DNA from: an uncultured Prevotella sp.
Lineage (GTDB): Bacteria > Bacteroidota > Bacteroidia > Bacteroidales > Bacteroidaceae
Reading direction: 5' to 3'
DNA: 39,754 nt
Assembly (NCBI GenBank): GCA_934183355.1
Contig: CAKPST010000008.1
Location: 1 to 39,754, forward strand
Position numbers and translations under genes: made by a program. Shown here piece by piece: positions 8,067-17,476 of the stretch (position 1 is the first letter of the stretch; every line of letters starts with the position of its first letter). The notes beneath the pieces are model-generated. The model saw only the letters and a program-made list of their open reading frames with translations, ran no database searches and was not told where the DNA came from.

Positions 8067-8074
8067 TACTTTTG
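8067..8074 (+). promoter_or_regulatory. Candidate -7 box of hflX
   Basis: TACTTTTG matches TAnnTTTG, with a TTG 20 nt upstream at 8044-8046. It lies 53 nt before the hflX start codon. Confidence 0.55.
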
Positions 8075-8127
8075 TAGCATATTGGCTTATTGGCCTCACA
8101 TAAATACGTATTTTTTGTTTTTTTTGA

Positions 8128-9378
8128 ATGAAGGAATTTGTAATATCAGAAGTAAAGGCTGAGACTGCCGTGCTTGTGGGACTTATCACCAAGGAGCAGG
8201 ACGAAGCCAAGACTAAGGAATATCTCGACGAATTGGAGTTTCTTGCCGACACAGCAGGCGCAGTCACTGTGAAGCGCTTCACGCAGCGTGTTGGAGGACC
8301 AAGCCAGGTGACATACGTGGGTTCGGGCAAGCTCCAGGAGATACGCCAGTATATTGAGGACGAGGAGGATGCCGAGCGCCCAGTGGGTATGGTAATCTTT
8401 GACGACGAGTTGACAGCTAAGCAGATACGTAATATCGAGAAGGAGCTTGGAGTGAAGATTCTCGACCGCACATCGCTCATCCTCGACATATTTGCCATGC
8501 GTGCTCAGACGGCAGCCGCCAAGACACAGGTGGAGCTGGCGCAGTATCGCTACATGCTGCCACGTTTGCAGCGTCTGTGGACCCACCTTGAGCGTCAGGG
8601 CGGTGGCTCAGGCTCGGGTGGCGGCAAGGGTAGTGTGGGACTTCGTGGTCCGGGTGAGACCCAGCTTGAGATGGACCGCCGAATCATCCTCAACCGCATA
8701 ACACTCCTAAAGCAGCGCCTTGTGGAGATAGACAAGCAGAAGACAACACAGCGCAAGAACCGCGGCAGAATGATACGTGTGGCACTCGTTGGCTACACCA
8801 ACGTGGGCAAGTCGACCATCATGAACCTCCTCTCTAAGAGCGAAGTGTTTGCCGAGAACAAACTCTTTGCTACATTGGACACCACGGTGCGCAAGGTGGT
8901 GGTGGAGAACCTGCCATTCTTGCTGGCAGACACCGTAGGATTCATACGCAAGTTGCCTACCGATCTTGTCGATTCGTTCAAGTCGACCCTTGACGAGGTG
9001 CGTGAGGCTGACCTGCTGCTGCACGTAGTAGACATCTCGCATCCCGACTTTGAGGAGCAAATCAATGTCGTGGAGAACACCCTCAAGGACCTCGGATGTG
9101 CCGACAAACCGTCAATGATAGTGTTCAACAAGATAGACAACTATACTTGGACCGACAAGGAGGAGGACGACCTGACACCGATGACAAAGGAGAACGTAAC
9201 CCTCGAAGACTTGCAGCGCACATGGATGGCACGTCTCGACGACAACTGCCTCTTCATATCAGCCAAAGAGAAGCAGAACATCGACGAGTTCCGTGACACC
9301 ATATATAAGAAGGTGCGCGAGCTGCATGTGCAGAAATACCCCTATAACGACTTCCTGTACGATATCGAAGACGAATAA
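8128..9378 (+). CDS. hflX: Ribosome-associated GTPase HflX
   Basis: Cytosolic GTPase that in studied bacteria splits stalled or hibernating 70S ribosomes. The 416 residues show the HflX N-terminal domain (to about residue 150, ending in YMLPRLQRLWTHLERQGGG), the glycine-rich linker and RGPGETQLEMDRR helix. The G domain follows: GYTNVGKST (P-loop, 222-230), LFATLDTT (G2), DTVGFIRKLP (G3), FNKID (G4) and SAKEK (G5). It has its own -7 box and may lead a three-gene transcript with the DUF4954 and M16 genes, since no terminator separates them. Confidence 0.96.
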   Translation: MKEFVISEVKAETAVLVGLITKEQDEAKTKEYLDELEFLADTAGAVTVKRFTQRVGGPSQVTYVGSGKLQEIRQYIEDEEDAERPVGMVIFDDELTAKQIRNIEKELGVKILDRTSLILDIFAMRAQTAAAKTQVELAQYRYMLPRLQRLWTHLERQGGGSGSGGGKGSVGLRGPGETQLEMDRRIILNRITLLKQRLVEIDKQKTTQRKNRGRMIRVALVGYTNVGKSTIMNLLSKSEVFAENKLFATLDTTVRKVVVENLPFLLADTVGFIRKLPTDLVDSFKSTLDEVREADLLLHVVDISHPDFEEQINVVENTLKDLGCADKPSMIVFNKIDNYTWTDKEEDDLTPMTKENVTLEDLQRTWMARLDDNCLFISAKEKQNIDEFRDTIYKKVRELHVQKYPYNDFLYDIEDE

Positions 9379-9426
9379 GAAAACCAACAACGAAGAACAC
9401 AAACTTATAATAAAACAAAAAAGCTT

Positions 9427-11280
9427 ATGGCATACAGAAACTTGACAGACACGGAAGTCTCAACCCTTCAGGCTAACAGCTGCTGGGCAGAAGACTGGCA
9501 GCGCATCAGAGTGAGCGATGATTTTGCGCCTAATTTCTTTCACCGCGTAATGTTCTACGGTGATATTCACCTCGGACATTTCGACAACAGTGTGGAGGTG
9601 AGCAAGGGATTCTTCAAACACTCGGGCGTCAACAACGCCACACTGCGTAATGTCACCATTGGCAACAACTGTCTAATCGAGAATATCTCGGGGTTTATCA
9701 ACAACTACGTGATAGGCGACAACTGCCTCATCTCCAACGTCTGCACGATGGAGACCACCGAGGGTGCCACCTATGGTGAGGGCAACCTCATATCTGTGCT
9801 CAACGAGGTGGGCGATGGCAATCTCATACTCTATCATGGACTGACGAGCCAGATAGCCGCCTTTATGGTGAAGCACTTCCAAAACCGTCCTCTTAAGGAT
9901 GCCATACGCCGACTAATTCGTGAGGAGATAGAGCGTACGTCGCCAGAGACAGCCACTATTGGCAACAACGTGAAGATTGTCAACACAAAGGAGATAACCA
10001 ACACCATCATCTATGACGACTGCGAGATTTCGGGTGCATCACGACTCAGCGACTGCACCATCATGAGCAATCAAAACGCCTCGGTGTACATCGGCACGGG
10101 TGTCATCTGCGAGAACTCTATCATCTCAGACGGTTCGTCCATCATCAACAGCGTCAAGATGCAAGACTGCTTTGTGGGCGAGACATGCAAGGTGAGCAAT
10201 GGATTCACTGCTTCGAACAGTGTCTTCTTCGCCAACTCATACATGTCAAACGGTGAGGCATGCGCCGCTTTCTGCGGTCCGTTTACTGCTTCACACCACA
10301 AGAGTTCGTTGTTGATTGGCGGTGAGTTCTCGTTCTACAACGCGGGTTCAGCCACCAACTTCTCCAACCATGCCTATAAGATGGGTCCTATGCACTATGG
10401 CACACTGGAGCGTGGTTCAAAGACAGCGTCAGGTGCCTATGTACTCATGCCAGCTCACATTGGAGCCTTCTCTGTATGCTTTGGCAAGTTGATGTATCAT
10501 CCTGACACACGCTCGCTGCCATTCTCCTATCTTATAGCCTACAACGACACCATGTATCTTGTGCCAGGTCGCAACCTCACCACCGTGGGGCTTTATCGTG
10601 ACATACGCAAGTGGCCCAAGCGCGACATGCGACCGACTGGAACAAAGAAGAGTGTAGTCAACTTCGACTGGCTCTCGCCATTCACCGTGGGTGAGATACT
10701 ACGTGGCAAGAAGATACTCGAAGACCTGCGCGACGCATCAGGTGAGGACGTGTCAACATACAACTATCATGAGTATGTCATCAAGAACTCGTCGCTGCGC
10801 AAGGGTATCAAGTATTACGACATCGCTCTGCGCATCTACATGGGAGCCGTGCTCAAGCGTCATGCCCCCGTAGAACCTATGACAGAAGTGGGCATAGGTT
10901 CGTGGAACGACCTCTCGGGTCTGCTTCTTCCTGAGTCGGAGGAACAGCGTATTATCGACGATATTCTCTCTGGCGACATCGAGACAACGCAGGAACTCAC
11001 CGAGCGCTTCGAGGAAATACATGCCAACTATTCAGAGTATCGCTGGGCATGGTCATATCGCATGATAATGGACTACTACGGATTCACCTCGCTCACTGAG
11101 GAGAATGTGGAGCGAGTGAAGCAAGATTACGTCACCGCACGCCGTGCGTGGATAGCTGAAATAAAGAAGGATGCCACCAAGGAGTATCGTCTCGGTGATG
11201 TGGAGGAGGAAGTGTTCGCCAACTTCATCGAGCAACTCGACAAGGAGGTTGACTTTGAGAACCAGAAACTGTATATGTAA
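9427..11280 (+). CDS. DUF4954 left-handed beta-helix protein
   Basis: A 617-residue protein of the Bacteroidetes DUF4954 type. Residues 60-330 contain many hexapeptide-like turns (VTIGNNCLIENI, VIGDNCLISNV, ATIGNNVKIVNT, IYIGTGVICENSIISDGSSIINS) that build a left-handed parallel beta-helix, as in acyl- and nucleotidyl-transferases. Residues 300-345 (HHKSSLLIGGEFSFYNAG...NHAYKMGPMHYG) and the helical C-terminal third are family-specific. Relatives are often annotated as UDP-GlcNAc pyrophosphorylase-like, but I see no nucleotidyltransferase domain, so the activity is unknown. There is no signal peptide, so it is cytosolic. It lies 48 nt after hflX and 44 nt before the M16 gene. Confidence 0.85.
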   Translation: MAYRNLTDTEVSTLQANSCWAEDWQRIRVSDDFAPNFFHRVMFYGDIHLGHFDNSVEVSKGFFKHSGVNNATLRNVTIGNNCLIENISGFINNYVIGDNCLISNVCTMETTEGATYGEGNLISVLNEVGDGNLILYHGLTSQIAAFMVKHFQNRPLKDAIRRLIREEIERTSPETATIGNNVKIVNTKEITNTIIYDDCEISGASRLSDCTIMSNQNASVYIGTGVICENSIISDGSSIINSVKMQDCFVGETCKVSNGFTASNSVFFANSYMSNGEACAAFCGPFTASHHKSSLLIGGEFSFYNAGSATNFSNHAYKMGPMHYGTLERGSKTASGAYVLMPAHIGAFSVCFGKLMYHPDTRSLPFSYLIAYNDTMYLVPGRNLTTVGLYRDIRKWPKRDMRPTGTKKSVVNFDWLSPFTVGEILRGKKILEDLRDASGEDVSTYNYHEYVIKNSSLRKGIKYYDIALRIYMGAVLKRHAPVEPMTEVGIGSWNDLSGLLLPESEEQRIIDDILSGDIETTQELTERFEEIHANYSEYRWAWSYRMIMDYYGFTSLTEENVERVKQDYVTARRAWIAEIKKDATKEYRLGDVEEEVFANFIEQLDKEVDFENQKLYM

Positions 11281-11324
11281 ACAAAGTATATACTAATTAC
11301 AGCTAAAAATCAAAGAATATAACA

Positions 11325-14228
11325 ATGAAGTTCAAATCTATTCTGATTGCAGCTGCTCTGTCCTTAGGATTTTGCAGCAATGCCTCGGCTTACAGCTACG
11401 AGACAGTGAAGGGCGACCCGATGCAGACACGCATCTACACTCTGCCCAACGGACTGAAGATTTATCTTTCGGTCAATAAGGATAAACCGCGTATTCACAC
11501 CTTCATCGCTGTGCGTACCGGTTCGCGCAACGACCCTGCTGAGACAACAGGACTTGCCCACTATCTTGAGCACCTGATGTTCAAGGGTACACAACAGTTT
11601 GGCACTGCCGACTATGCTAAGGAGAAGCCTTATCTCGACGATATTGAGCGTCGCTACGAGCACTATCGCACCGTCACCGACCCTGCACAGCGCCGTCAGC
11701 TCTATCATGAGATAGACTCGGTGTCGCAGATTGCAGCCAAGTACTTCATTCCAAATGAGTACGACAAACTCATGTCGAGCATCGGAGCCAACGGCACCAA
11801 CGCTTACACAAGCACCGACGTTACGTGCTATGTGGAGAATATACCGTCTAACGAGCTTGACAACTGGGCACGCATTCAGGGCGACCGTTTCCAGAATATG
11901 GTAATCCGTGGATTCCACACCGAGCTTGAGGCTGTGTACGAGGAGTTCAACATCTCGCTCACCAACGACACACGCAAGGAGTTGGCAGCCATCGGCAAGA
12001 TGCTCTTCCCTACCCACCCCTATGGCACACAGACCACTATCGGTACACAGGACCACCTGAAGAACCCCTCTATCACAAACATCAAGAACTACTTTAAGCA
12101 CTACTACGTGCCTAACAACGTAGCCATCTGTATGGCTGGCGACTTCGACCCCGACAAGGTTATAGCCACCATCGACCGCTACTTTGGCTCGTGGAAGAAG
12201 AGCGACAAGGTGGTTTATCCGCAGTTCCCTGTGCAGAAGGACCTCACAGCGCCCGTTAGCACTACCGTCATAGGCAAGGAGGCTGCCAACATAATGATGG
12301 CTTGGAAGATGGACGGTGCCGCCGAACTGCAGAGCGACACACTCGCCGTTATCTCTTCTATCCTTAACAACGGCAAGGCAGGACTGCTCGACATCAACAT
12401 CAACCAGCCTATGCGCTGCCAGGGTGCACAGGCTTTCAACTACGACATGCGCGACTACTCGCAGTTCATCATCTATGGTATGCCCAACGAGGGGCAGACA
12501 CTCGACGAGGTAAAGAGCCTTATACTTGCCGAGATAGAGAAGCTTAAGCGTGGCGAGTTCAGCGACAAGCTGCTGCCTGCCATCGTCAACAACATGAAGC
12601 TCAACTATCTGCACTCGCTCGACAAGAACGAGAGCCGTGCCAACGTCTTTGTCAACTCGTTCATCAACGGACGCGACTGGAAGACAGAGGTGCAGAAGTA
12701 CGACCGCATTGCGGGTATGACCAAGCAGCAGATTGTAGACTTCGCACGTCGTCACTTCACCGACGGCTATGCTGTAGTATACAAGCAGCAGGGCGAGGAC
12801 GCATCGCAGAAGAAGATAGACAAGCCTGCCATTACAGCCATCCCTACAAATCGCGATATGCAGAGCGCATTTGTAAAGGAGATCAAGGAGTCGAAGACGG
12901 AGCCTATACAGCCTCGCTTCCTCGACTATAAGAACGACTTTGCACAGCTCAAGACAAAGCGTGGTCTGCCAGTCTACTATATACAGAACAAGCAGAACCA
13001 GCTCTTCGACCTCAGCTACTACTTCGAGTTTGGTGAGGAGTCGAACAAGTGGTTGCCGTTTGCCAAGAACTACTTCGACTATCTTGGCACCAACAAGCTC
13101 TCTGCTAAGGAAGTGCAAGAGCGTTTCTATGGTTTGGCATGCAACTACAGCATCAGCGTTGGAGCCAGCACAATGCGCATCAACCTCTATGGTCTCGGCG
13201 AGAACATGGTTGAGGCTATGAAACTGATGGAGCAGGTGATAAACAATGCCAAGGTAGACCGCGACGCATACAATAAGTATGTAGAGCAGGAACTCAAGTC
13301 GCGCCGCGACGAAAAGCTCAGTCAGAAGGCCAACTTCCGTGCTTTGCAGTATTTCGGTGAGTATGGTGAGTACAACACTCTGCGCAATATCCCAGATAGT
13401 GCCGAGCTTGTATCTAACGACCCGCAGAAACTTGTAGACATGGTGGCTGACCTGAAGAACTACAAGCACAGCGTCATCTATTATGGTCCGCTTGCCGAGA
13501 AACAGCTCATCGCAACTGTTGACAAGAACCACGTTACACCAAAGTCGCTCAAGGACGCACCTGCAGGCAAGGCATACACCAAGCAGCTCACTCCGAAGAG
13601 CGAAGTATGGATTGCTCCGTATGATGCCAAGAACATCTACATGATACAGTATCACAACGAGAACCAGAAGTGGAATCCAGAGGATGAAGCTAAGGTTCAG
13701 GTATTCAACGAGTACTTCGGTGGAGGTATGAACGGCGTAGTGTTCCAGGAACTTCGTGAGAGCCGTGGTTTGGCATATAGTGCATTTGCCGACTACGCTA
13801 CAGCATCACGCAAGCAGGACTCTAACTTCGCCTATACATACATCATCTCGCAGAATGACAAGATGATGGACTGCATCCGCGTGTTCAGCAACATCCTTGA
13901 CACACTGCCACAGAGCCCTGCTGCCTTCGAACTTGCTAAGCAAGCCACAATCAAGCGTATTGCTTCGCAGCGCATAAGCAAGACAGGCATCATCTACTCT
14001 TATCTGAATGCTAAGCAGCGTGGCATCGACTACGACATTCGTCGCAAGGTATATGAGCAGCTGCCGTCATTGACACTTGAGGACATCGTCAAGTTTGAGC
14101 ACGACAATATGGCTCGCAAGCCGTGGCGCTATCTCATTCTCGGCGATGAGAAGAACCTCGATATCAAGTCGCTTGAAAAGATTGCTCCTATCAAGCGAGT
14201 TTCGACAGAGGAAATATTCGGATACTAA
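11325..14228 (+). CDS. M16-family zinc metallopeptidase (insulinase-like), exported
   Basis: A 967-residue protein with an N-terminal signal peptide (hydrophobic run to ASA at residue ~22, no lipobox), so probably periplasmic. The inverted zinc motif HYLEH is at 79-83. The third ligand is likely E207 in ELEAVYEE, which matches the spacing of the insulin-degrading enzyme motif. About 50 extra residues (roughly 95-145, charged and helical) lie between them. The second half repeats the M16 fold (YFGGGMNGVVFQELRESRGLAYS near 805-825) but has no HxxEH, as usual for the inactive partner half. Substrates are unknown; peptides are likely. A strong terminator follows. Confidence 0.93.
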   Translation: MKFKSILIAAALSLGFCSNASAYSYETVKGDPMQTRIYTLPNGLKIYLSVNKDKPRIHTFIAVRTGSRNDPAETTGLAHYLEHLMFKGTQQFGTADYAKEKPYLDDIERRYEHYRTVTDPAQRRQLYHEIDSVSQIAAKYFIPNEYDKLMSSIGANGTNAYTSTDVTCYVENIPSNELDNWARIQGDRFQNMVIRGFHTELEAVYEEFNISLTNDTRKELAAIGKMLFPTHPYGTQTTIGTQDHLKNPSITNIKNYFKHYYVPNNVAICMAGDFDPDKVIATIDRYFGSWKKSDKVVYPQFPVQKDLTAPVSTTVIGKEAANIMMAWKMDGAAELQSDTLAVISSILNNGKAGLLDININQPMRCQGAQAFNYDMRDYSQFIIYGMPNEGQTLDEVKSLILAEIEKLKRGEFSDKLLPAIVNNMKLNYLHSLDKNESRANVFVNSFINGRDWKTEVQKYDRIAGMTKQQIVDFARRHFTDGYAVVYKQQGEDASQKKIDKPAITAIPTNRDMQSAFVKEIKESKTEPIQPRFLDYKNDFAQLKTKRGLPVYYIQNKQNQLFDLSYYFEFGEESNKWLPFAKNYFDYLGTNKLSAKEVQERFYGLACNYSISVGASTMRINLYGLGENMVEAMKLMEQVINNAKVDRDAYNKYVEQELKSRRDEKLSQKANFRALQYFGEYGEYNTLRNIPDSAELVSNDPQKLVDMVADLKNYKHSVIYYGPLAEKQLIATVDKNHVTPKSLKDAPAGKAYTKQLTPKSEVWIAPYDAKNIYMIQYHNENQKWNPEDEAKVQVFNEYFGGGMNGVVFQELRESRGLAYSAFADYATASRKQDSNFAYTYIISQNDKMMDCIRVFSNILDTLPQSPAAFELAKQATIKRIASQRISKTGIIYSYLNAKQRGIDYDIRRKVYEQLPSLTLEDIVKFEHDNMARKPWRYLILGDEKNLDIKSLEKIAPIKRVSTEEIFGY

Positions 14229-14260
14229 CAAGCAAGTAGTGCATAACATAATTAGCTATT

Positions 14261-14309
14261 AATCGTCCCCCTTACTCAATAAAGTAGAGTGAGGGGGACG
14301 ATTTTATTA
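14261..14309 (+). terminator. Strong terminator after the M16 gene
   Basis: A 17-bp stem with one G-T wobble pairs 14261-14277 with 14287-14303. The loop has nine bases and TTTATTATAT follows. It may also end minus-strand transcription from the sigma factor operon. Confidence 0.88.
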
Positions 14310-14392
14310 TATATAATACCGAAATACAATATTGTTAACAACAAATTATGCCATATTAGGGGTGGGAAGTGACAGCTGAGTGATGGGAGTTT

Positions 14393-14998
14393 TTACTCTC
14401 CAGCCTTTATTTCTTCTATCTGTTTCAGTATTCCGTTGAGTCGGCGGTGCGAGTCGACAAGATGCCATAGACCAAAAACAGAGCCAATAACCAAGCCTGT
14501 AGCTGCTCCACAGAAGAAGCTTAAGCGCATATCCGGATTCATACCACGACTTGCATAGTAGACAAACCCCACAATCCAGAACAGCACAAACGGAATACCG
14601 AACTTAAGCCAGTTGATAGAAAAGCGCTTGTAGTCGTTGATGCGCTTTGCTACAACAAGCAAGTCGCCCGTCAACAGACTCTCCTTCATCAACCGCCTAA
14701 TCGACCACACCGTAGCCACAACACACGTTATAAAAAAGGCGATGGTCAAAAGTATAAACCATATCGGCAAATGCCATACAGGCTGCATAGTATAAAACAC
14801 AAACGTGCCAACAATAGCACACCCTATGGTTACAAATATGGAGCGTCGCTCCTTGCTAATCTCTTTGTTCATAGCCCGTCGCATCAGACGCTCGTTTACA
14901 ATCTGTTGCTCACTGAGCAGGGAGCGCAACTGGTTCATGTCCTGTCGCATCAGCTCCAACTCGTCAATATATTTTGCGTTTGTTTCCATAATATTCAT
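14393..14998 (-). CDS. Four-helix membrane protein with N-terminal coiled coil, sigma-factor partner
   Basis: A 201-residue protein with a charged, probably coiled-coil N-terminus (residues 10-50, many L, E, Q and R). Four predicted membrane helices lie near 53-71, 79-98, 130-149 and 159-179, and a short amphipathic helix ends the protein. It lies 50 nt downstream of the ECF sigma gene on the same strand, the usual place for an anti-sigma factor. I see no zinc-binding HxxxCxxC motif and the topology is not the usual single-helix type, so an anti-sigma role is inferred from position alone. A second ATG three codons in is an equally plausible start. Confidence 0.75.
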   Translation of the reverse strand: MNIMETNAKYIDELELMRQDMNQLRSLLSEQQIVNERLMRRAMNKEISKERRSIFVTIGCAIVGTFVFYTMQPVWHLPIWFILLTIAFFITCVVATVWSIRRLMKESLLTGDLLVVAKRINDYKRFSINWLKFGIPFVLFWIVGFVYYASRGMNPDMRLSFFCGAATGLVIGSVFGLWHLVDSHRRLNGILKQIEEIKAGE

Positions 14999-15048
14999 TT
15001 TTTAGTCTTAATACCTTAACAATCGATCATTAATCATTAAACATTAAT

Positions 15049-15528
15049 TTATTCCTTCATCTTCTTCATCTGCTCTCTTATTCGCACCAGGCGCACCGAC
15101 ACATTCTTAGCCGATATACCGAGAATCTGCCCAATCTCCTCATACGGCAAATCCTCCAGCCACAACAGAACAATAGCGCGGTCGAAAGGTTGCAACTTGC
15201 AGATACGCTGGTGCAGTTGGTCGGCACGCAAGGCACGCTCCTCGGCAGGGTCGAAGAGGTTGACATCCATTGTTAGCGGAATAGTGTTGCGTCGCCGTTT
15301 TTTGCGGTCGAGCGAGATACACGTGTTAAGAGTCACGCGGTATATCCACCCACGCAAGGCACCATCATTGCCAGAAAACGACGGCAGTCCCTTCCAAATG
15401 TTTATCAGCGTCTCTTGAAAAAGATCAGCAACCTCGTCTTCGTCCTTAGAGAACATATAACACACCGTGTAAATAGTGTCCTTATTGCTACGCACAAGGC
15501 GTTCAAAGCTTTCTTGTTTTTTCTCCAT
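15049..15528 (-). CDS. ECF RNA polymerase sigma factor
   Basis: A 159-residue sigma-70 protein of the ECF type. Region 2 covers about residues 8-75 (FERLVRSNKDTIYTVCYMF...VADLFQETLINIWKGLPSF) and binds the -10 DNA and core polymerase. Region 4 covers about 103-155 (LQPFDRAIVLLWLEDLPYEEIGQILGISAKNVSVRLVRIREQ), a helix-turn-helix for the -35 element. Region 3 is absent, as in all ECF factors. It heads a two-gene minus-strand unit with the membrane protein. I see no standard TAnnTTTG box upstream, which would fit autoregulation through an ECF-specific promoter that I cannot define here. Confidence 0.93.
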   Translation of the reverse strand: MEKKQESFERLVRSNKDTIYTVCYMFSKDEDEVADLFQETLINIWKGLPSFSGNDGALRGWIYRVTLNTCISLDRKKRRRNTIPLTMDVNLFDPAEERALRADQLHQRICKLQPFDRAIVLLWLEDLPYEEIGQILGISAKNVSVRLVRIREQMKKMKE

Positions 15529-15651
15529 CTTGTTTTATTGTTTCTGAAACTTACACTATAATAACGCAGTAACTTAAATAATACTACATTGCATGGAAAA
15601 AATATTTTTAGAATGTATTATAAAATTCAACAATAATAAATTCAACAATTA

Positions 15652-15683
15652 TTTTGCATTGTCTCCAATGTTTAGTAACTTTG
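15652..15683 (+). promoter_or_regulatory. Promoter of the fumarase gene
   Basis: A -33 TTTTG (15652-15656) is followed by exactly 19 nt and the -7 box TAACTTTG (15676-15683). This is a full Bacteroidetes housekeeping promoter, 41 nt before the start codon. Confidence 0.8.
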
Positions 15684-15724
15684 TGCCAAAGAACTAATAA
15701 ACCATTTTTAAACATAATAACATT

Positions 15725-17374
15725 ATGGCATCTACACCAGATTTCAAGTATGCTCCTATGTTCCAGTTGGGCGAGGACACAACTGAATACCGCTTGCTCA
15801 CCAAGGAAGGCGTGAGCACCGGTGAGTTTGAAGGCAAGACAATCCTCAAGGTTTCTAAGGAAGCCCTGACATTGCTCTCACAGCAGGCTTTCCACGACGT
15901 AGAGTTCATGCTCCGTCGCGAGCACAACCTGCAGGTGGCTAAGATTCTCTCTGACCCTGAGGCTTCGGAGAACGACAAGTATGTTGCTCTGCAGTTCCTC
16001 CGTAACGCCGAGACAGCATGCAAGGGCGTATTGCCTTTCTGCCAGGATACTGGTACAGCTATCATCCACGGTGAGAAGGGACAGCGTGTGTGGACTGACT
16101 TCGAGGATGAGGAAGCTCTCTCACGTGGTGTGTACAACACTTTCACCGAGGACAACCTGCGCTACTCGCAGAACGCTCCGCTTAACATGTATGACGAGGT
16201 GAACACACGTTGCAACCTCCCTGCACAGATTGACATTGAGGCTGTTGAGGGCGACGAATATCGCTTTGTAATGGTGGCTAAGGGTGGTGGCTCTGCCAAC
16301 AAGACATATTTCTACCCGATGACCAAGGCTACAATCCAGAACGAGGGCACTCTGTTGCCATTCCTCGTAGAGAAGATGAAGAGCCTCGGTACAGCTGCTT
16401 GTCCTCCTTACCATATCGCATTCGTTATCGGTGGCACATCGGCTGAGAAGAACCTCCTCACCGTGAAGCTCGCTTCTATTAAGTATTACGACGCTCTGCC
16501 TACCACTGGCGACGAGACAGGTCGTGCTTTCCGTGACATCGACCTTGAGGAGAAACTCTTGAAGGAGGCTCATAAGATTGGTTTGGGTGCACAGTTTGGT
16601 GGTAAGTATTTGGCTCACGACATCCGTGTTATCCGTCTGCCACGCCACGGTGCAAGTTGTCCTATCGGTATGGGCGTTAGCTGCTCTGCTGACCGCAACA
16701 TCAAGGCTAAGATTACTAAGGATGGTATCTTCTTGGAGAAGATGGATTCTAATCCTTCAGAGCTTATCCCAGAGGAACTCCGTCGTCCAGGCGAGGGTAC
16801 TAAGGGCATCGAGATAGACCTCGACAAGGGTATTGACGCAGTACGTGCAGAGTTGTCTAAGTATCCTGTTAGCACACGTGTCAACTTGAAGGGTACTATC
16901 ATTGTAGCTCGCGACATCGCTCACGCTAAGCTTAAGGCACGTCTTGACGCTGGCGAGGAAATGCCAGAGTACTTCAAGAATCATCCTATCCTCTATGCAG
17001 GACCTGCTAAGACTCCAGAGGGTTATCCTTGCGGTTCTATGGGTCCGACCACAGCCAATCGTATGGACCCGTATGTAGATGAATTCCAGGCAAACGGTGC
17101 ATCGCTCGTGATGATTGCCAAGGGCAACCGTTCGCAGATGGTTACCGACGCTTGCAAGAAGCATGGTGGCTTCTATCTCGGCACTATTGGTGGTGTGGCT
17201 GCAGTTCTTTCGCAGAGCTCTATCAAGAGCATCGAGTGCGTAGAGTATCCTGAGCTCGGTATGGAGGCTATCTGGAAGATCACTGTTGAGGACTTCCCCG
17301 CATTCATCCTCGTTGACGACAAGGGCAACGACTTCTTCCAGCAGTTGAAGCCTTGGTGTCCTAACTGCAAGTAA
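15725..17374 (+). CDS. Fumarate hydratase, class I (iron-sulfur)
   Basis: Interconverts fumarate and malate in the cytosol; in anaerobic Bacteroidales it runs in the reductive branch that makes succinate. The 549 residues match the length of E. coli FumA (548). The [4Fe-4S] cysteines fit FumA positions 105, 224 and 318: C106 in CQDTGTA, C226 in [11 protein letters not shown] and C320 in [14 protein letters not shown]. The C-terminal beta domain contains [20 protein letters not shown] and [10 protein letters not shown]. It has its own promoter, and a very long hairpin follows the stop codon. Confidence 0.96.
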   Translation: MASTPDFKYAPMFQLGEDTTEYRLLTKEGVSTGEFEGKTILKVSKEALTLLSQQAFHDVEFMLRREHNLQVAKILSDPEASENDKYVALQFLRNAETACKGVLPFCQDTGTAIIHGEKGQRVWTDFEDEEALSRGVYNTFTEDNLRYSQNAPLNMYDEVNTRCNLPAQIDIEAVEGDEYRFVMVAKGGGSANKTYFYPMTKATIQNEGTLLPFLVEKMKSLGTAACPPYHIAFVIGGTSAEKNLLTVKLASIKYYDALPTTGDETGRAFRDIDLEEKLLKEAHKIGLGAQFGGKYLAHDIRVIRLPRHGASCPIGMGVSCSADRNIKAKITKDGIFLEKMDSNPSELIPEELRRPGEGTKGIEIDLDKGIDAVRAELSKYPVSTRVNLKGTIIVARDIAHAKLKARLDAGEEMPEYFKNHPILYAGPAKTPEGYPCGSMGPTTANRMDPYVDEFQANGASLVMIAKGNRSQMVTDACKKHGGFYLGTIGGVAAVLSQSSIKSIECVEYPELGMEAIWKITVEDFPAFILVDDKGNDFFQQLKPWCPNCK

Positions 17375-17390
17375 AATAGATTAGATTGAC

Positions 17391-17457
17391 AATAGAGACA
17401 ATGAATGATGAAATCTTATATCAATAAGGTTTTGTCATTCATTGTCTCTATTTTATT
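17391..17457 (+). terminator. 29-bp hairpin between fumarase and the antiporter gene
   Basis: An 18-bp perfect stem (17391-17408 with 17435-17452) continues inward to about 29 pairs, three of them G-T, with an ATCA tetraloop at 17420-17423. TTTTATTAG follows. It looks like the fumarase terminator. No promoter box is seen in the 24 nt between it and the next start codon, so some read-through or a promoter within the fumarase gene must serve the antiporter. Confidence 0.85.
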
Positions 17458-17476
17458 AGCACCTAATTACACTTAT

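Noticed and set aside
11364..13655. A 763-codon open frame on the minus strand inside the M16 peptidase gene
   Set aside because: It is the antisense shadow of a strongly supported gene. Its translation is rich in L, V, C and H without any recognisable domain, and no promoter drives it. Codon bias of the sense gene keeps stops out of this frame.
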